Origin: Treponema sp.
Lineage (GTDB): Bacteria; Spirochaetota; Spirochaetia; Treponematales; Breznakiellaceae
Direction: 5' to 3'
Length of the DNA: 41,371 nt
Assembly (NCBI GenBank): GCA_009781475.1
Contig: WQYB01000016.1
Span: forward strand, 1 to 41,371
Shown here: positions 18,184 through 30,400 of the stretch, piece after piece
Layout of the letters: the number at the start of each line of letters is the position of its first letter
Position numbering within the stretch: the stretch's first letter is position 1
Translations under genes and position numbers: made by a program
The notes under the pieces: generated by a model
Seen by the model: the letters and a program-made list of their open reading frames with translations, nothing else
What the model was told of the DNA's origin: nothing
The model's database searches: none

Positions 18184-18332
18184 TAAAAACGCATCCTTAA
18201 AATAATAATTCCTGGCGTATTTTAATATATCAATCGCCGCTGTTCTATTGTATACTGTTTATGATATATAATCTATAAATCAGTTAATAATCTGTCTGCA
18301 TTATTAATTGAAATAATCTAAGGAGAAAATTA
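18184..18332. promoter_or_regulatory. Divergent regulatory region, hybrid kinase / GH31
   Basis: This 149-base AT-rich gap separates the minus-strand kinase from the plus-strand GH31 operon. On the plus strand it contains a perfect TATAAT (18267-18272) without a well-spaced -35 box, an imperfect palindrome CAGTTAATAATCTG (18281-18294) and an inverted repeat ATTATT-AATTGA-AATAAT (18300-18317) just before the AAGGAG ribosome site. Any of these might bind a sugar-responsive regulator, but none matches an operator I recognise. Confidence 0.35.
18236..18258. repeat. 23-base direct repeat, copy 2 (kinase/GH31 intergenic)
   Basis: This segment begins GCCGCTGTTCTATTG and differs from 15554-15576 at one position. 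It lies just upstream of the hybrid kinase and of the divergent GH31 gene. Confidence 0.7.
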
Positions 18333-20357
18333 ATGAAATTTACTAATGGTTACTGGATGATAAAAGAAGGGATAGAACCCCACTTTGCTGCATGCGCTTA
18401 TGAAGTTGAACAGCAGGAAAACGACCTTGTAGTATATGCGCCGGAAAAGCACATTAATCACAGGGGGGATACATTAAATGCTCAGCTTCTTACAATAAGA
18501 TATTCAAGCCCTATGCCTAATATAATAAAGGTAAGAGTTTCTCATTTTGAAGGAGCTGTTGACAATAGACCCAAGTATGAACTTGAATCCGATCCAAAAT
18601 TTAAACCGGCGGTAAAAATAACAGAAAAAGAAGCTGTTTTGGAAAGCGGCAATCTATCTGTCACAGTCGGAGTAAAGCAAAACTGGAATACAGTTTTTAA
18701 AGGAGACGGCAAGGCAATTACAAAAAACCTTTTCCGTTCTACAGGATATATGATCGAAAAAGGAAAAGGTCCTTTTAAACCGCAAACTCCGTATATAAAA
18801 GATGAACTTTCACTTTCTGTCGGCGAATTTGTTTACGGTCTTGGTGAGCGTTTTGGTCCATTTATTAAAAACGGACAAAATGTTGATATTTGGAACGCTG
18901 ACGGCGGAACTGCGAGCGAACAGGCATACAAAAACGTTCCTTTTTATATGACAAATAAAGGTTACGGCGTATTTATAAATGACCCCGGAAAAGTTTCGCT
19001 GGAAATCGGCAGCGAAAAAACCGCTCGTGTTCAATTCTGTGTAAGCGGTGAATATTTGGAATATTTTATAATTTACGGTCCCGATCCTAAAGCTGTTTTG
19101 GAACGCTACACTGCGCTTACAGGAAGACCTGCAATGCCGCCTGAATGGAGTTTTGGCTTGTGGCTTTCAACATCATTTACAACATCTTACGATGAAAAAA
19201 CTGTAATGAGTTTTATCAATGAAATGGAACAGCGCAAAATTCCATTGTCAGTTTTCCATTTTGACTGTTTCTGGATGAAAGGTTTTAACTGGTGCGATTT
19301 TACATGGGACAAAGAAACATTCCCAGATCCAAAAGGAATGTTATCCCGTATTAAAGCAAAAGGAATAAAAATTTCTGCATGGATAAACCCTTACATCGCA
19401 CAACGCTCGCCGCTTTTTGAAGAAGGAAAAAAAGGCGGCTACTTCCTTACAAAAAGAGACGGTTCAGTTTATCAAACCGACCAGTGGCAGGCAGGAATGG
19501 CAATTGTAGATTTTACAAATCCTGCGGCAGTAAAATGGTATATAGGTTATCTTGATAAACTTGTAGACATGGGAGTTGATTCATTTAAAACCGACTTCGG
19601 CGAAAAAATTCCGGAAGACGCCGTTTATTTTGACAGAGGCGATCCTGAAAGACATCACAACTTTTATTCTTACCTTTATAACAAAGCTGTATTTGAACTG
19701 CTCGAAAAGAAAAAAGGCAAAGGGCAGGCTATTTTATTCGCTCGCTCTGCTACAGCAGGCGGACAAAAGTTCCCATTACACTGGGGAGGAGACTGCGAAT
19801 CTACATTCGAAGCGATGGCGGAAACACTTCGCGGCGGACTTTCGCTCAGTCTTTCTGGTTTTGGTTTTTGGAGCCACGACATCGGCGGGTTTGAAGGAAT
19901 ACCAAACGCAGCATTATTTAAACGCTGGCTTGCGTTCGGGCTTTTATCGTCACATTCAAGACTGCACGGCAGCCATTCTTACAGAGTACCATGGAGCGTA
20001 GACGAAGAATCTGCGGATGTATGCCGTTTCTTTACAGAGCTTAAAACCAAATTGATGCCTTATATATTAAAGTCTTCCAAAGAAGCTCACGAAAAAGGCA
20101 TTCCTGTGTTACGTGCAATGTTCCTTGAGTTCCCCAACGATCCAACCTGCGCGTATCTTGATCGCCAATATATGCTCGGAGGCGATTTACTTGTTGCTCC
20201 TGTATTCAGCGAAGATAACGAAGTTACTTATTACCTGCCTGAAAGCGACTGGAAACAGTATATAACAGGCGACACAGTAAAGGGCGGAAGATGGATTACA
20301 GAAAAACACGGCTTTTTAAGCATGCCGATTTTTGTAAGAGCAGGCGCTAATATATAG
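18333..20357 (+). CDS. GH31 alpha-xylosidase, C-terminally short
   Basis: This enzyme is of the YicI type and should release alpha-linked xylose from xyloglucan oligosaccharides such as isoprimeverose. The 674-residue chain has an N-terminal beta-sandwich, a TIM barrel with nucleophile Asp421 in FKTDFGEKIP and acid/base Asp487 in HWGGDC, plus SGFGFWSHDIGG. Both aspartates sit five residues after their YicI positions, so alignment is tight. YicI is about 772 residues; this protein stops at about YicI 669, losing the distal C-terminal beta domain, and the sequence after the stop does not continue it in another frame. No signal peptide is present, so it should be cytoplasmic. An AAGGAG ribosome site sets the start, and a GH5 gene follows 10 bases after the stop. 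Substrate is inferred from the motif. Confidence 0.9.
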   Translation: MKFTNGYWMIKEGIEPHFAACAYEVEQQENDLVVYAPEKHINHRGDTLNAQLLTIRYSSPMPNIIKVRVSHFEGAVDNRPKYELESDPKFKPAVKITEKEAVLESGNLSVTVGVKQNWNTVFKGDGKAITKNLFRSTGYMIEKGKGPFKPQTPYIKDELSLSVGEFVYGLGERFGPFIKNGQNVDIWNADGGTASEQAYKNVPFYMTNKGYGVFINDPGKVSLEIGSEKTARVQFCVSGEYLEYFIIYGPDPKAVLERYTALTGRPAMPPEWSFGLWLSTSFTTSYDEKTVMSFINEMEQRKIPLSVFHFDCFWMKGFNWCDFTWDKETFPDPKGMLSRIKAKGIKISAWINPYIAQRSPLFEEGKKGGYFLTKRDGSVYQTDQWQAGMAIVDFTNPAAVKWYIGYLDKLVDMGVDSFKTDFGEKIPEDAVYFDRGDPERHHNFYSYLYNKAVFELLEKKKGKGQAILFARSATAGGQKFPLHWGGDCESTFEAMAETLRGGLSLSLSGFGFWSHDIGGFEGIPNAALFKRWLAFGLLSSHSRLHGSHSYRVPWSVDEESADVCRFFTELKTKLMPYILKSSKEAHEKGIPVLRAMFLEFPNDPTCAYLDRQYMLGGDLLVAPVFSEDNEVTYYLPESDWKQYITGDTVKGGRWITEKHGFLSMPIFVRAGANI

Positions 20358-20367
20358 GAGAAAAAAA

Positions 20368-21591
20368 ATGAAAAATATTTCCCGGATTCTAATACCATTT
20401 TTATTAATTGCTGTACTTGCAATAACAGGATGCGGTAATCCGAAAATTTCAATAGAAGCAAAAGCTGCAGAATTAACACAAGGTTTTGAGCAGGAAGTTA
20501 CCGACGCTTTTGAATTTACATTATCAATGAGGATTGGCTGGAATCTGGGAAATTCACTTGACGCTCATCAGCATTTAACGCCGAATGAAGTAGTTTGGGG
20601 AAACCCGAGAGTGACTCAGGAACTTATGAACGGAGTCGCGGCTCAAGGATTTGGAGCAGTGCGAATTCCTGTTACATGGGGAAATACAATAAACGACAGA
20701 GACAATTATTCGATAAGCGAAAGATGGATGGATCGTGTTGAAGAAGTTGTAGGTTATGTTTTAAATGCAGGAATGAAAGCGATTATAAACATACACCATG
20801 ACGGAGCTGACAGTTACTTTTGGCTTTCTGTAAAAAACACTGACATTGTTGAGCCGAATAAATCCGCCATTGATGAAAAGTTTACAGCAGTATGGAGTCA
20901 GATTGCACAAAGATTTAAAGATACAGGACAGGATTTAATCTTTGAAGGTTTTAACGAACTGCATGACGGAAGCTGGGGGAATGGAAACGCGGCGCAGCAT
21001 AACAGGGTTAACGAACTAAATCAGATTTTTGTTGATACAGTCCGTGCAGCAGGCGGCGAAAACTCAAACCGCTATCTTTTAATTCACGGATGGGTAACAA
21101 GACCTTCTGTTACAGTTTCATCATTGGTAATGCCAACCGACACTGTTAAAAGCCGTATCATAGTAGGTATTCACTTCTACGATCCTTTTGACTTTACACT
21201 TGGCGCTACGCAGAGCAGATGGGGCGATAAATCAAATTTCGGAGGCTGGGGAAACGAACCTCATATACAAAGAGAATTCAGAATGGTAAGAGAAGCGTTT
21301 GTCGATAAAGGAATACCAATTATCATAGGTGAATACGGCGCTGGGAATCAGGCTCAAGACAGATTTCCTTACCGCAAATATTACATGGAATATGTTACCA
21401 AAGCCGCCTTCGATAATGGATTTGTTTGTTTTTATTGGGACAATGGCGGTTTCGGCGCAGGCAAGGAAAAATCCGGTCTTTTAAAACGTTCAGACGGCAC
21501 TCCGCATGACAGCGCGGCTGCCGAAATTATTTCGGTAATGATGAAAGCCGTCAATGAAGATTATTTAATATCAAATATTGCGGCTCCGTAA
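20368..21591 (+). CDS. GH5 endoglucanase/xyloglucanase lipoprotein (subfamily 4-like)
   Basis: This 407-residue beta-1,4-glycanase is exported as a lipoprotein: the hydrophobic signal peptide ends in ITGC with Cys22 as lipidation site. The GH5 catalytic domain (about 45-395) has RIGWNLGNSLDA (55-66), VRIPVTW, NIHHDG, acid/base Glu197 in FEGFNELHD and nucleophile Glu322 in IIIGEYGAG. The pattern resembles subfamily GH5_4, which includes endoglucanases, lichenases and xyloglucanases. No carbohydrate-binding module is attached. It is translated from a TAGGAG site right after the alpha-xylosidase, which favours a xyloglucan backbone as substrate. A related gene follows in tandem. Retaining mechanism and family are secure; exact specificity is inferred. 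Confidence 0.92.
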   Translation: MKNISRILIPFLLIAVLAITGCGNPKISIEAKAAELTQGFEQEVTDAFEFTLSMRIGWNLGNSLDAHQHLTPNEVVWGNPRVTQELMNGVAAQGFGAVRIPVTWGNTINDRDNYSISERWMDRVEEVVGYVLNAGMKAIINIHHDGADSYFWLSVKNTDIVEPNKSAIDEKFTAVWSQIAQRFKDTGQDLIFEGFNELHDGSWGNGNAAQHNRVNELNQIFVDTVRAAGGENSNRYLLIHGWVTRPSVTVSSLVMPTDTVKSRIIVGIHFYDPFDFTLGATQSRWGDKSNFGGWGNEPHIQREFRMVREAFVDKGIPIIIGEYGAGNQAQDRFPYRKYYMEYVTKAAFDNGFVCFYWDNGGFGAGKEKSGLLKRSDGTPHDSAAAEIISVMMKAVNEDYLISNIAAP

Positions 21592-21620
21592 GCATATAAA
21601 TTACAGGAAGGAAGGAATAA

Positions 21621-22881
21621 ATGAAAATATCAAAAACATTTTTTGCATTTTTAATTGTACTTACTTTTGTTTTTTTTACATCGCAAATGTGTTCATCACA
21701 AAAAGAAATAACAACAGCAATAGCGGCTAGTGAACGGCATGAGTATCTTAGATTAATCCCTGAAAGCATTATAAAAGATCTTCCTGTAAATCCTGCAATG
21801 ACACTTGTGCAAAACATGAGAATCGGAATAAATATCGGCAATACCCTTGATGCAACAAGCGGATTTGACAATCCATACTGGCATTCAGGAGAAAACGGCT
21901 GGGGCAACCCTAGCATAACACGCGAGTTTATAAGAGCTTTAAAAAATCACGGTTATACTTCAATACGATTACCTGTAACATGGAAAGATTTTATGGGACC
22001 GGCTCCTGATTATTTAGTAGGAGCATGTCAGCGCCCGGGCGGCTGCAACAACAATCCTGTCTGCCCGCCTAACAGAATGGATCGTGTTGAACAGGTTGTA
22101 AGATGGATACTTGAAGAAGATATGTACTGCGTATTAAATGTACACCATGATGACTGGATATACGGAGCTTCTACAAATCAGGCTGCGGTAACAGACAGGT
22201 TCGTTAAATTATGGACACAAATTGCAACACGTTTTGCAAATGTATCCCAGGAAAAATTGATTTTTGAATCGATGAACGAAATTGGTTTTGACGATCTTTG
22301 GAATCAAAGAAGCCCGGGCAGCGGAAAAAATCAGGCTTTTGATATTTTAAATTCTTTAAACCAGGCTTTTGTAAACACAGTCCGCGCGACACCCGGAAAC
22401 GCAAACCGTTTTCTTTTGATTGCAGGTTACTGGACAAATATCGCGCACACCTGCGATCCTCTTTTTAAAATGCCAACAGATACAATAAGGGACAGATTAA
22501 TTATATCTGTTCATTATTACGATCCTTCAACTTTTTGTATTGCAGAACAGCGTAATAACAGCTGGGGTTTCAGAGACACATGGGGAACAATCGTAGATTA
22601 TCAAGACCTTGTAAGAGAATACGACAGATTAAGAACTACCTTTTTAGAAAAAGGCATTCCTGTAATAATGGGTGAGTATGGAGTTACACTTATCAACAAG
22701 GTTGAAGAAGATCGCATCAGGTGGATGGCAGCAGTTAAACAGATAAGTTTAAATTACGGCATATGCCCCATGTTATGGGACACAGGATGGAGAGTTAATA
22801 ATGGCAGAAATGAAGGCGGTGACATTTCGCGCACAGCTCCTTTTACAATGAACACTCCGCTTAAAACAGTTTGGGAAATAA

Positions 22882-22895
<14 letters not shown>
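21621..22895 (+). CDS. Second exported GH5 glycanase, tandem paralogue
   Basis: The 424-residue protein is a GH5_4-like enzyme related to the preceding one. It has an N-terminal signal peptide (about 1-24) whose end, SQMC, is a poor lipobox, so it may be lipidated at Cys24 or secreted. The catalytic domain has RIGINIGNTLDA (67-78), IRLPVTW, NVHHDD, acid/base Glu220 in FESMNEIG and nucleophile Glu352 in VIMGEYGV. An insertion at about 131-150 contains three cysteines (GACQRPGGCNNNPVC) absent from the neighbour, perhaps a disulphide loop near the active cleft. The ribosome site is GGAAGGAA. The stop overlaps the GH127 gene on the opposite strand by 14 bases. Likely role: a complementary endo-activity on the same polysaccharide. 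Confidence 0.9.
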
Positions 22896-26348
<3,453 letters not shown>

Positions 26349-26352
26349 CTAT

Positions 26353-27234
26353 TTAGCTTTTCATGCCTGTTAAAGTTATACCTTCTACAAAATGTCTTTG
26401 CCCGATAAGGTAAATAATAATTCCGGGAATAAAAGACAAAACCGTAGCGCCCATCATTGATGAATGATCCTGAACCAGAGCGCTTCTAAATCTGGTTAAA
26501 CCAATTGCTATAGTATGCCGCTGCGCATCATGTATGTAAATGATTTGCTGAAGCAGATCGTTCCAAAGCACGACAAAAATAAAAAGTCCAACTACTATCA
26601 TAGCAGGTTTAATATTTGGAATAATTATTTTTGCTAAAATTGTAAAGTGACTTGCGCCGTCTATATAGGCGGCTTCATCCAGCTCTCTTGGAATGGTTGT
26701 TATAAACTGACGAATCAAAAATATATTAAACGCACCGCCGCCGCAAAGCCAGGGAAGAATAATCGGCCAGTAGGTATTAATAAAATTAGGTCCGTCTAAT
26801 CCCATCATGCGCCACACTTGCCCTGACCAAAAAAGAAACAGGGGAATAAGTGTTACCATTGCCGGTAGTAACATCGAACCAATACATAAAGAAAAAAGAA
26901 TTTTTTTTCCGGGAAAGTTAAGCCGTGCAAAAGCAAATCCGCACATTGTCGCAGTAATAACACCGAATGTAACTGATGGAATAATAATAAGCGCAGTATT
27001 ACCCAAGTACCGCCAAAATGGAAAGTTTGACATCAAATTTTTATAATTAGAAAAATGCCAATTCTTAGGAAAAAACCACGGCGGAACACTAAATAGTTCG
27101 TCATTAGTCATAAGACTCGAACGGATAATCCACCAAATTGGAATTAAAACCAGAAAGGTAATACCGCAAAGGAGTACGAACGAGGATATATCAAACATCT
27201 TTTCATTTCTAATATGATTTCGTATTGATTTCAT
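26353..27234 (-). CDS. Sugar ABC transporter permease, MalG/AraQ type
   Basis: The 293-residue inner-membrane protein has six predicted helices and the cytoplasmic EAA loop EAAYIDGASHFTILAKIIIP (about 197-216), which docks the ATPase. The N-terminal pattern and length match MalG/AraQ-type permeases of the CUT1 family, which import oligosaccharides. AAGGAGA precedes the ATG, which overlaps the stop of the upstream permease by 4 bases (27231-27234). With the partner permease it should form a heterodimeric channel. No ATP-binding subunit is encoded nearby, so it probably uses a shared MsmK/MsmX-like ATPase. The substrate is inferred to be arabino- or xyloglucan-derived oligosaccharide from the neighbouring hydrolases. 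Confidence 0.93.
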   Translation of the reverse strand: MKSIRNHIRNEKMFDISSFVLLCGITFLVLIPIWWIIRSSLMTNDELFSVPPWFFPKNWHFSNYKNLMSNFPFWRYLGNTALIIIPSVTFGVITATMCGFAFARLNFPGKKILFSLCIGSMLLPAMVTLIPLFLFWSGQVWRMMGLDGPNFINTYWPIILPWLCGGGAFNIFLIRQFITTIPRELDEAAYIDGASHFTILAKIIIPNIKPAMIVVGLFIFVVLWNDLLQQIIYIHDAQRHTIAIGLTRFRSALVQDHSSMMGATVLSFIPGIIIYLIGQRHFVEGITLTGMKS

Positions 27235-28148
27235 TTTTTTTCTCCTTCAGAAAAAATCCACATTTTTGAAGTAGAAAAAAGAATGCCGGTAAAAATTGCA
27301 ATAATAATAAAAAGCAAAAATGAAACTGCGCTTGCTAAACCTAAATGACCTCTTCTAAAAGCATAATCATACATTAGAAATGTAATAAATCTTGATGCGT
27401 TACCGGGAGTCCCTTGGGTTAATGCAAGAGCAGGCGTTACAACTTGTAAATTAAATATAACTGACATAAGCAAGTTGTAAAATATAATAGGACTCATGCA
27501 GGGAAGAGTTACTTTCCACAAGCGCTGCCAGGCATTTGCTCCGTCAATTTGCGCAGCTTCATGATAAACAGCGGGAACATTTTGTAAACCTGCAAGGAAT
27601 ATTACTATCATGTTTCCGCAAAGCCAGACTGCAACCAATGCAAGAGAAGGTACAACCCATGCATGATGTGCAAGGAATAATACATTACTAATTCCAAACC
27701 AATTGTTTAATATATAATTAAATAAACCAAAGTTATCGGTACGGTAAAGCCAATCCCAGCCTAAGTATACGGCAACAGCAGGCAGCATATACGGCAGGAA
27801 AAAAATCGCGCGAAATATTCCTCTGGCGGGGATTTTTCGATTAAGCAGCATTGCTACAACAAGGGAGTACACCATACTTCCGGCAACAGCAAGAAAAGTA
27901 AAATAAACAGTAGCTTTTATCGAATCTTTAAAAAAAGGATCGGTGGTAAAAAGTTGAATATAGTTCTGCAGTCCTACAAAAGAAGGCATACCGCCTGCTC
28001 TCATTTCAAAAAAACTTAAAATAAATACTGCCAAAAGGGGACCATAGGTAAGAAAAGTTAAACCTATAAATGCCGGAATAAGAAGAATATACGCAGTACG
28101 CCGTTCGTCAGCTTTGTTATTAAGCATTTTTAGTTTTGTAACTTTCAC
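27231..28148 (-). CDS. Sugar ABC transporter permease, MalF/AraP type
   Basis: This 305-residue CUT1 permease has six predicted helices and the EAA loop EAAQIDGANAWQRLWKVTLP. An ATG at 28152-28154 gives two more residues, but the TAGGAG ribosome site (28155-28160) directly abuts that ATG with no spacer. The GTG at 28146-28148, six bases from TAGGAG, is therefore the better start and is used here; the TTG between them is less likely. A hairpin with T-run lies immediately upstream of the ribosome site. It pairs with the downstream permease and with the binding protein. Membrane topology and family are secure; the start choice is inference from spacing. Confidence 0.9.
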   Translation of the reverse strand: MKVTKLKMLNNKADERRTAYILLIPAFIGLTFLTYGPLLAVFILSFFEMRAGGMPSFVGLQNYIQLFTTDPFFKDSIKATVYFTFLAVAGSMVYSLVVAMLLNRKIPARGIFRAIFFLPYMLPAVAVYLGWDWLYRTDNFGLFNYILNNWFGISNVLFLAHHAWVVPSLALVAVWLCGNMIVIFLAGLQNVPAVYHEAAQIDGANAWQRLWKVTLPCMSPIIFYNLLMSVIFNLQVVTPALALTQGTPGNASRFITFLMYDYAFRRGHLGLASAVSFLLFIIIAIFTGILFSTSKMWIFSEGEKK

Positions 28149-28160
28149 CAACATCTCCTA

Positions 28161-28201
28161 AAAAAAAATAAGCCTGACTACAAAGTTTATGCAGTCAGGC
28201 T
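28161..28201 (-). terminator. Hairpin plus T-run between binding protein and permease genes
   Basis: AGCCTGACT (28171-28179) and AGTCAGGCT (28193-28201) form a perfect 9-base stem with a 13-base loop. On the minus strand the stem is followed by TATTTTTTTT, then the permease ribosome site. It begins 15 bases after the binding-protein stop. This is a rho-independent terminator form, likely partial, that would make binding protein more abundant than permeases and could also protect the upstream mRNA 3' end. Confidence 0.75.
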
Positions 28202-28216
28202 AAAAACTAAAAAATA

Positions 28217-29554
28217 TTATTGACCGGCATGAGCCCTTCTGAGTGCTTCAATGTTGGAAGTAATAGCCTGATGAGCGGTAGTTTGTCCAGTCCATACATT
28301 ACCCAGAACAGAACCAAGCAATGCATAAAAAGCATCGGTATTATTGGTATAATAGTTGGCAACAGGTTTTGAATAATTTAAAGAAGTCTGAACTACAGCG
28401 CTGTTGAATTCATCAAACGGCGGATAAGCAGGGCTTGTTGCCCATCTGTTAAGAATAGCGGAATCGGTAAACCAATTTTCAAGTGTAGGCATCCAGATAC
28501 CGGCTTCGATAAGCCAATAATTGTTTTCAGGATTTGAGTACCATTTTACAAATTCCATGGCTTCTGCCTGGTGTTTTGTCTGGTTAAATATAACAACAGG
28601 ACCGCCTGTGTTCATGGTAAGTTTTGTACCCATGTTCGGAAGAACACTTACACCATAATTAAGTCTGCCGGCATCTCTTGGTTCTCTAAGAGCAGTACCA
28701 ATATTCCATGTACCGTTAGTAGTCATTGCCACAGTTCCGGTAAGAAGTGAACGTTGGACACCATCATCTGTATTACCGGGACTAAAAGGAGCAACATTAT
28801 GTACAAGATGAAGATCGGCAATTCTTTGGATTGCTTCTATAGATTCAGGTTTGTCTATCCATACTTCTTTTCCGTCGGGGCTGAAAAAGCCGCCGCCATT
28901 ACTTACTGTCCAAACTTCAAGCTGCCATGTAAGGTTTTCTATCATTGCGCCGTACTGTACGATATTGTTTCGGTTAAAACCGGCTTGTCCGGGGTTTCTG
29001 CCATTGTTATCAAGAGTAAGTCTTCTTGCATTCGCAAGGAATGTATCCCAATTCCAGGAATCTTCCATTCTTTTTGGAGCATTAATACCGGCAGCTCTGA
29101 ACATATCCTGGTTGTAATACATAACAAGCATAACATTCGCTACTGAATAAGCAACAGCATTTCCTTGAGCATTTTTAAAAGTAACAGCATCAATTGGTTT
29201 GGGTTGACCGGGAGCGTACATTCCGGAAAGATCCGCTAAAAGTCCTCTGGTTGCAAAAGACAATACAGCAGATTCCATCATCATACCCATATCGGGTAGT
29301 TGTCCTGCAGCAGCACTTATATTGAGTGTTTCAATATATGCTTCCCAGGGGATTGCTCTGGCAGTAACATGAATTTTGTCCTGCATTTCATTGAATACAT
29401 CTAAAGCCTTTTGGGTTTCTACTTCTTCAGTTGCTGTTCCCCAAAGAGCAAAGGTTAGTTGAACCTTGCCAGAATCTTTCCCGGGACATCCGGTAAAAAT
29501 AACAAGACAGGTTACAAGAAGCAGGATTAATCCTATTCCTAAAACTTTTTTCAT
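28217..29554 (-). CDS. Sugar ABC transporter substrate-binding lipoprotein
   Basis: The 445-residue extracytoplasmic binding protein belongs to solute-binding family 1 (MalE/CUT1). The signal peptide ends with IFTGC, Cys23 being the lipidation site. The mature part starts VQLTFALWGTATEE, a typical first strand of family 1, and has aromatic residues suited to sugar stacking. Length (about 420 mature) is normal. A perfect AGGAGG lies five bases before the ATG, and a TTGACA promoter lies about 50-80 bases upstream, so this should be highly expressed. It is the first gene of the importer-GH51-GH127 unit. The ligand is inferred as arabinose-containing or xyloglucan oligosaccharide; free arabinose is possible. 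Confidence 0.93.
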   Translation of the reverse strand: MKKVLGIGLILLLVTCLVIFTGCPGKDSGKVQLTFALWGTATEEVETQKALDVFNEMQDKIHVTARAIPWEAYIETLNISAAAGQLPDMGMMMESAVLSFATRGLLADLSGMYAPGQPKPIDAVTFKNAQGNAVAYSVANVMLVMYYNQDMFRAAGINAPKRMEDSWNWDTFLANARRLTLDNNGRNPGQAGFNRNNIVQYGAMIENLTWQLEVWTVSNGGGFFSPDGKEVWIDKPESIEAIQRIADLHLVHNVAPFSPGNTDDGVQRSLLTGTVAMTTNGTWNIGTALREPRDAGRLNYGVSVLPNMGTKLTMNTGGPVVIFNQTKHQAEAMEFVKWYSNPENNYWLIEAGIWMPTLENWFTDSAILNRWATSPAYPPFDEFNSAVVQTSLNYSKPVANYYTNNTDAFYALLGSVLGNVWTGQTTAHQAITSNIEALRRAHAGQ

Positions 29555-29603
29555 ATTTCCTCCTAATTTTTTATTACTTAAAAACCAAGTAACAATAACT
29601 TAC

Positions 29604-29633
29604 ATATTAACCTGATATTAATAAAATTGTCAA
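29604..29633 (-). promoter_or_regulatory. Sigma-70-type promoter of the importer operon
   Basis: On the minus strand TTGACA (29628-29633) is followed after 18 bases by TAATAT (29604-29609). Transcription should start near 29597, about 43 bases before the ATG. An imperfect palindrome AAGTAACAATAACTT (29587-29601) overlaps the predicted start and could be an operator. Confidence 0.55.
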
Positions 29634-29664
29634 AAGAAAAGAGAATTTATAACCATAATTTTAA

Positions 29665-30378
29665 TTATTGTCCATAATAAGCGTCTTTTCCATGCTTGCG
29701 ATGCCAGTGCTTTTTAATTATATGTTCGGGTAGCGGCTTTGTTTCAGGATTGATCGATAAAGTAAGATGCGCCATTTTGCAGATTTCTTCCAATACTGTA
29801 CTATTATAAACAGATTCTGCCGCGTTTTTTCCCCATGTAAAAGGACCATGCCCTGCAACTAAAACCATTTGCTGAAAAGCAGGATCAAGATTTAGTTTTT
29901 TAAATGTTTGTACAATTAAATTACCTGTTTCCAGTTCGTAGTTATTTTGTACGGCTTCAGCGTTCATAAAATCTGTGCAGGGAATTTCTTCTGTTCCGTG
30001 ATCTGCATGTGTTGTACCAAAAACAGAAACAGGTTTCGCGGCTTGCGCCCAGGCTACGGCAAAAGTTGAATGTGTGTGCGTAATGCCTCGTATATTAAAA
30101 CCTGCAAGTTTGGAAAACTCTTTATACAAAACTTGATGTGTCTTTGTATCTGACGAAGGTTTTAATTTTCCTTCTACAATGTTTCCTTCCAAGTCGATAA
30201 CTACCATCGATTGAGGTTTTAATAAATCGTAATCTACACCGGAAGGTTTTATCGCAAACACTCCCTTATCGGGATCAAATGCGGAGGAGTTACCCCAAGT
30301 GTAAATTGCAAGTTTATTTTTTTTAATTTCCATGTTGGCTTCGTACGCTTCATCGCGCAATGTTTTAAATTTATCCAT
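29665..30378 (-). CDS. araD: L-ribulose-5-phosphate 4-epimerase (AraD)
   Basis: AraD converts L-ribulose 5-phosphate to D-xylulose 5-phosphate, the last step of arabinose catabolism before the pentose phosphate pathway. The 237-residue class II aldolase-like protein has zinc ligands His101 and His103 in GITHTHSTF and His177 in AGHGPFTWG, plus GNSSAFD and KPSGVDYD. E. coli AraD has 231 residues. The frame is open for 55 codons further upstream, but that extension is translated repeat DNA with no family resemblance, so the start is the ATG at 30378, preceded by AAGGAA at about 11 bases. It follows araA after 130 bases that hold an inverted-repeat element. A single-residue-resolved substrate check is not possible here, but gene context removes most doubt. 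Confidence 0.95.
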   Translation of the reverse strand: MDKFKTLRDEAYEANMEIKKNKLAIYTWGNSSAFDPDKGVFAIKPSGVDYDLLKPQSMVVIDLEGNIVEGKLKPSSDTKTHQVLYKEFSKLAGFNIRGITHTHSTFAVAWAQAAKPVSVFGTTHADHGTEEIPCTDFMNAEAVQNNYELETGNLIVQTFKKLNLDPAFQQMVLVAGHGPFTWGKNAAESVYNSTVLEEICKMAHLTLSINPETKPLPEHIIKKHWHRKHGKDAYYGQ

Positions 30379-30400
30379 AATTAATAATTCCTTAATTTTT

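Noticed and set aside
18248-18272. Full sigma-70 promoter for the GH31 operon (TTGTAT with TATAAT)
   Set aside because: The spacing is only 13 bases and the -35 match is three of six, so only the -10 element is worth noting.
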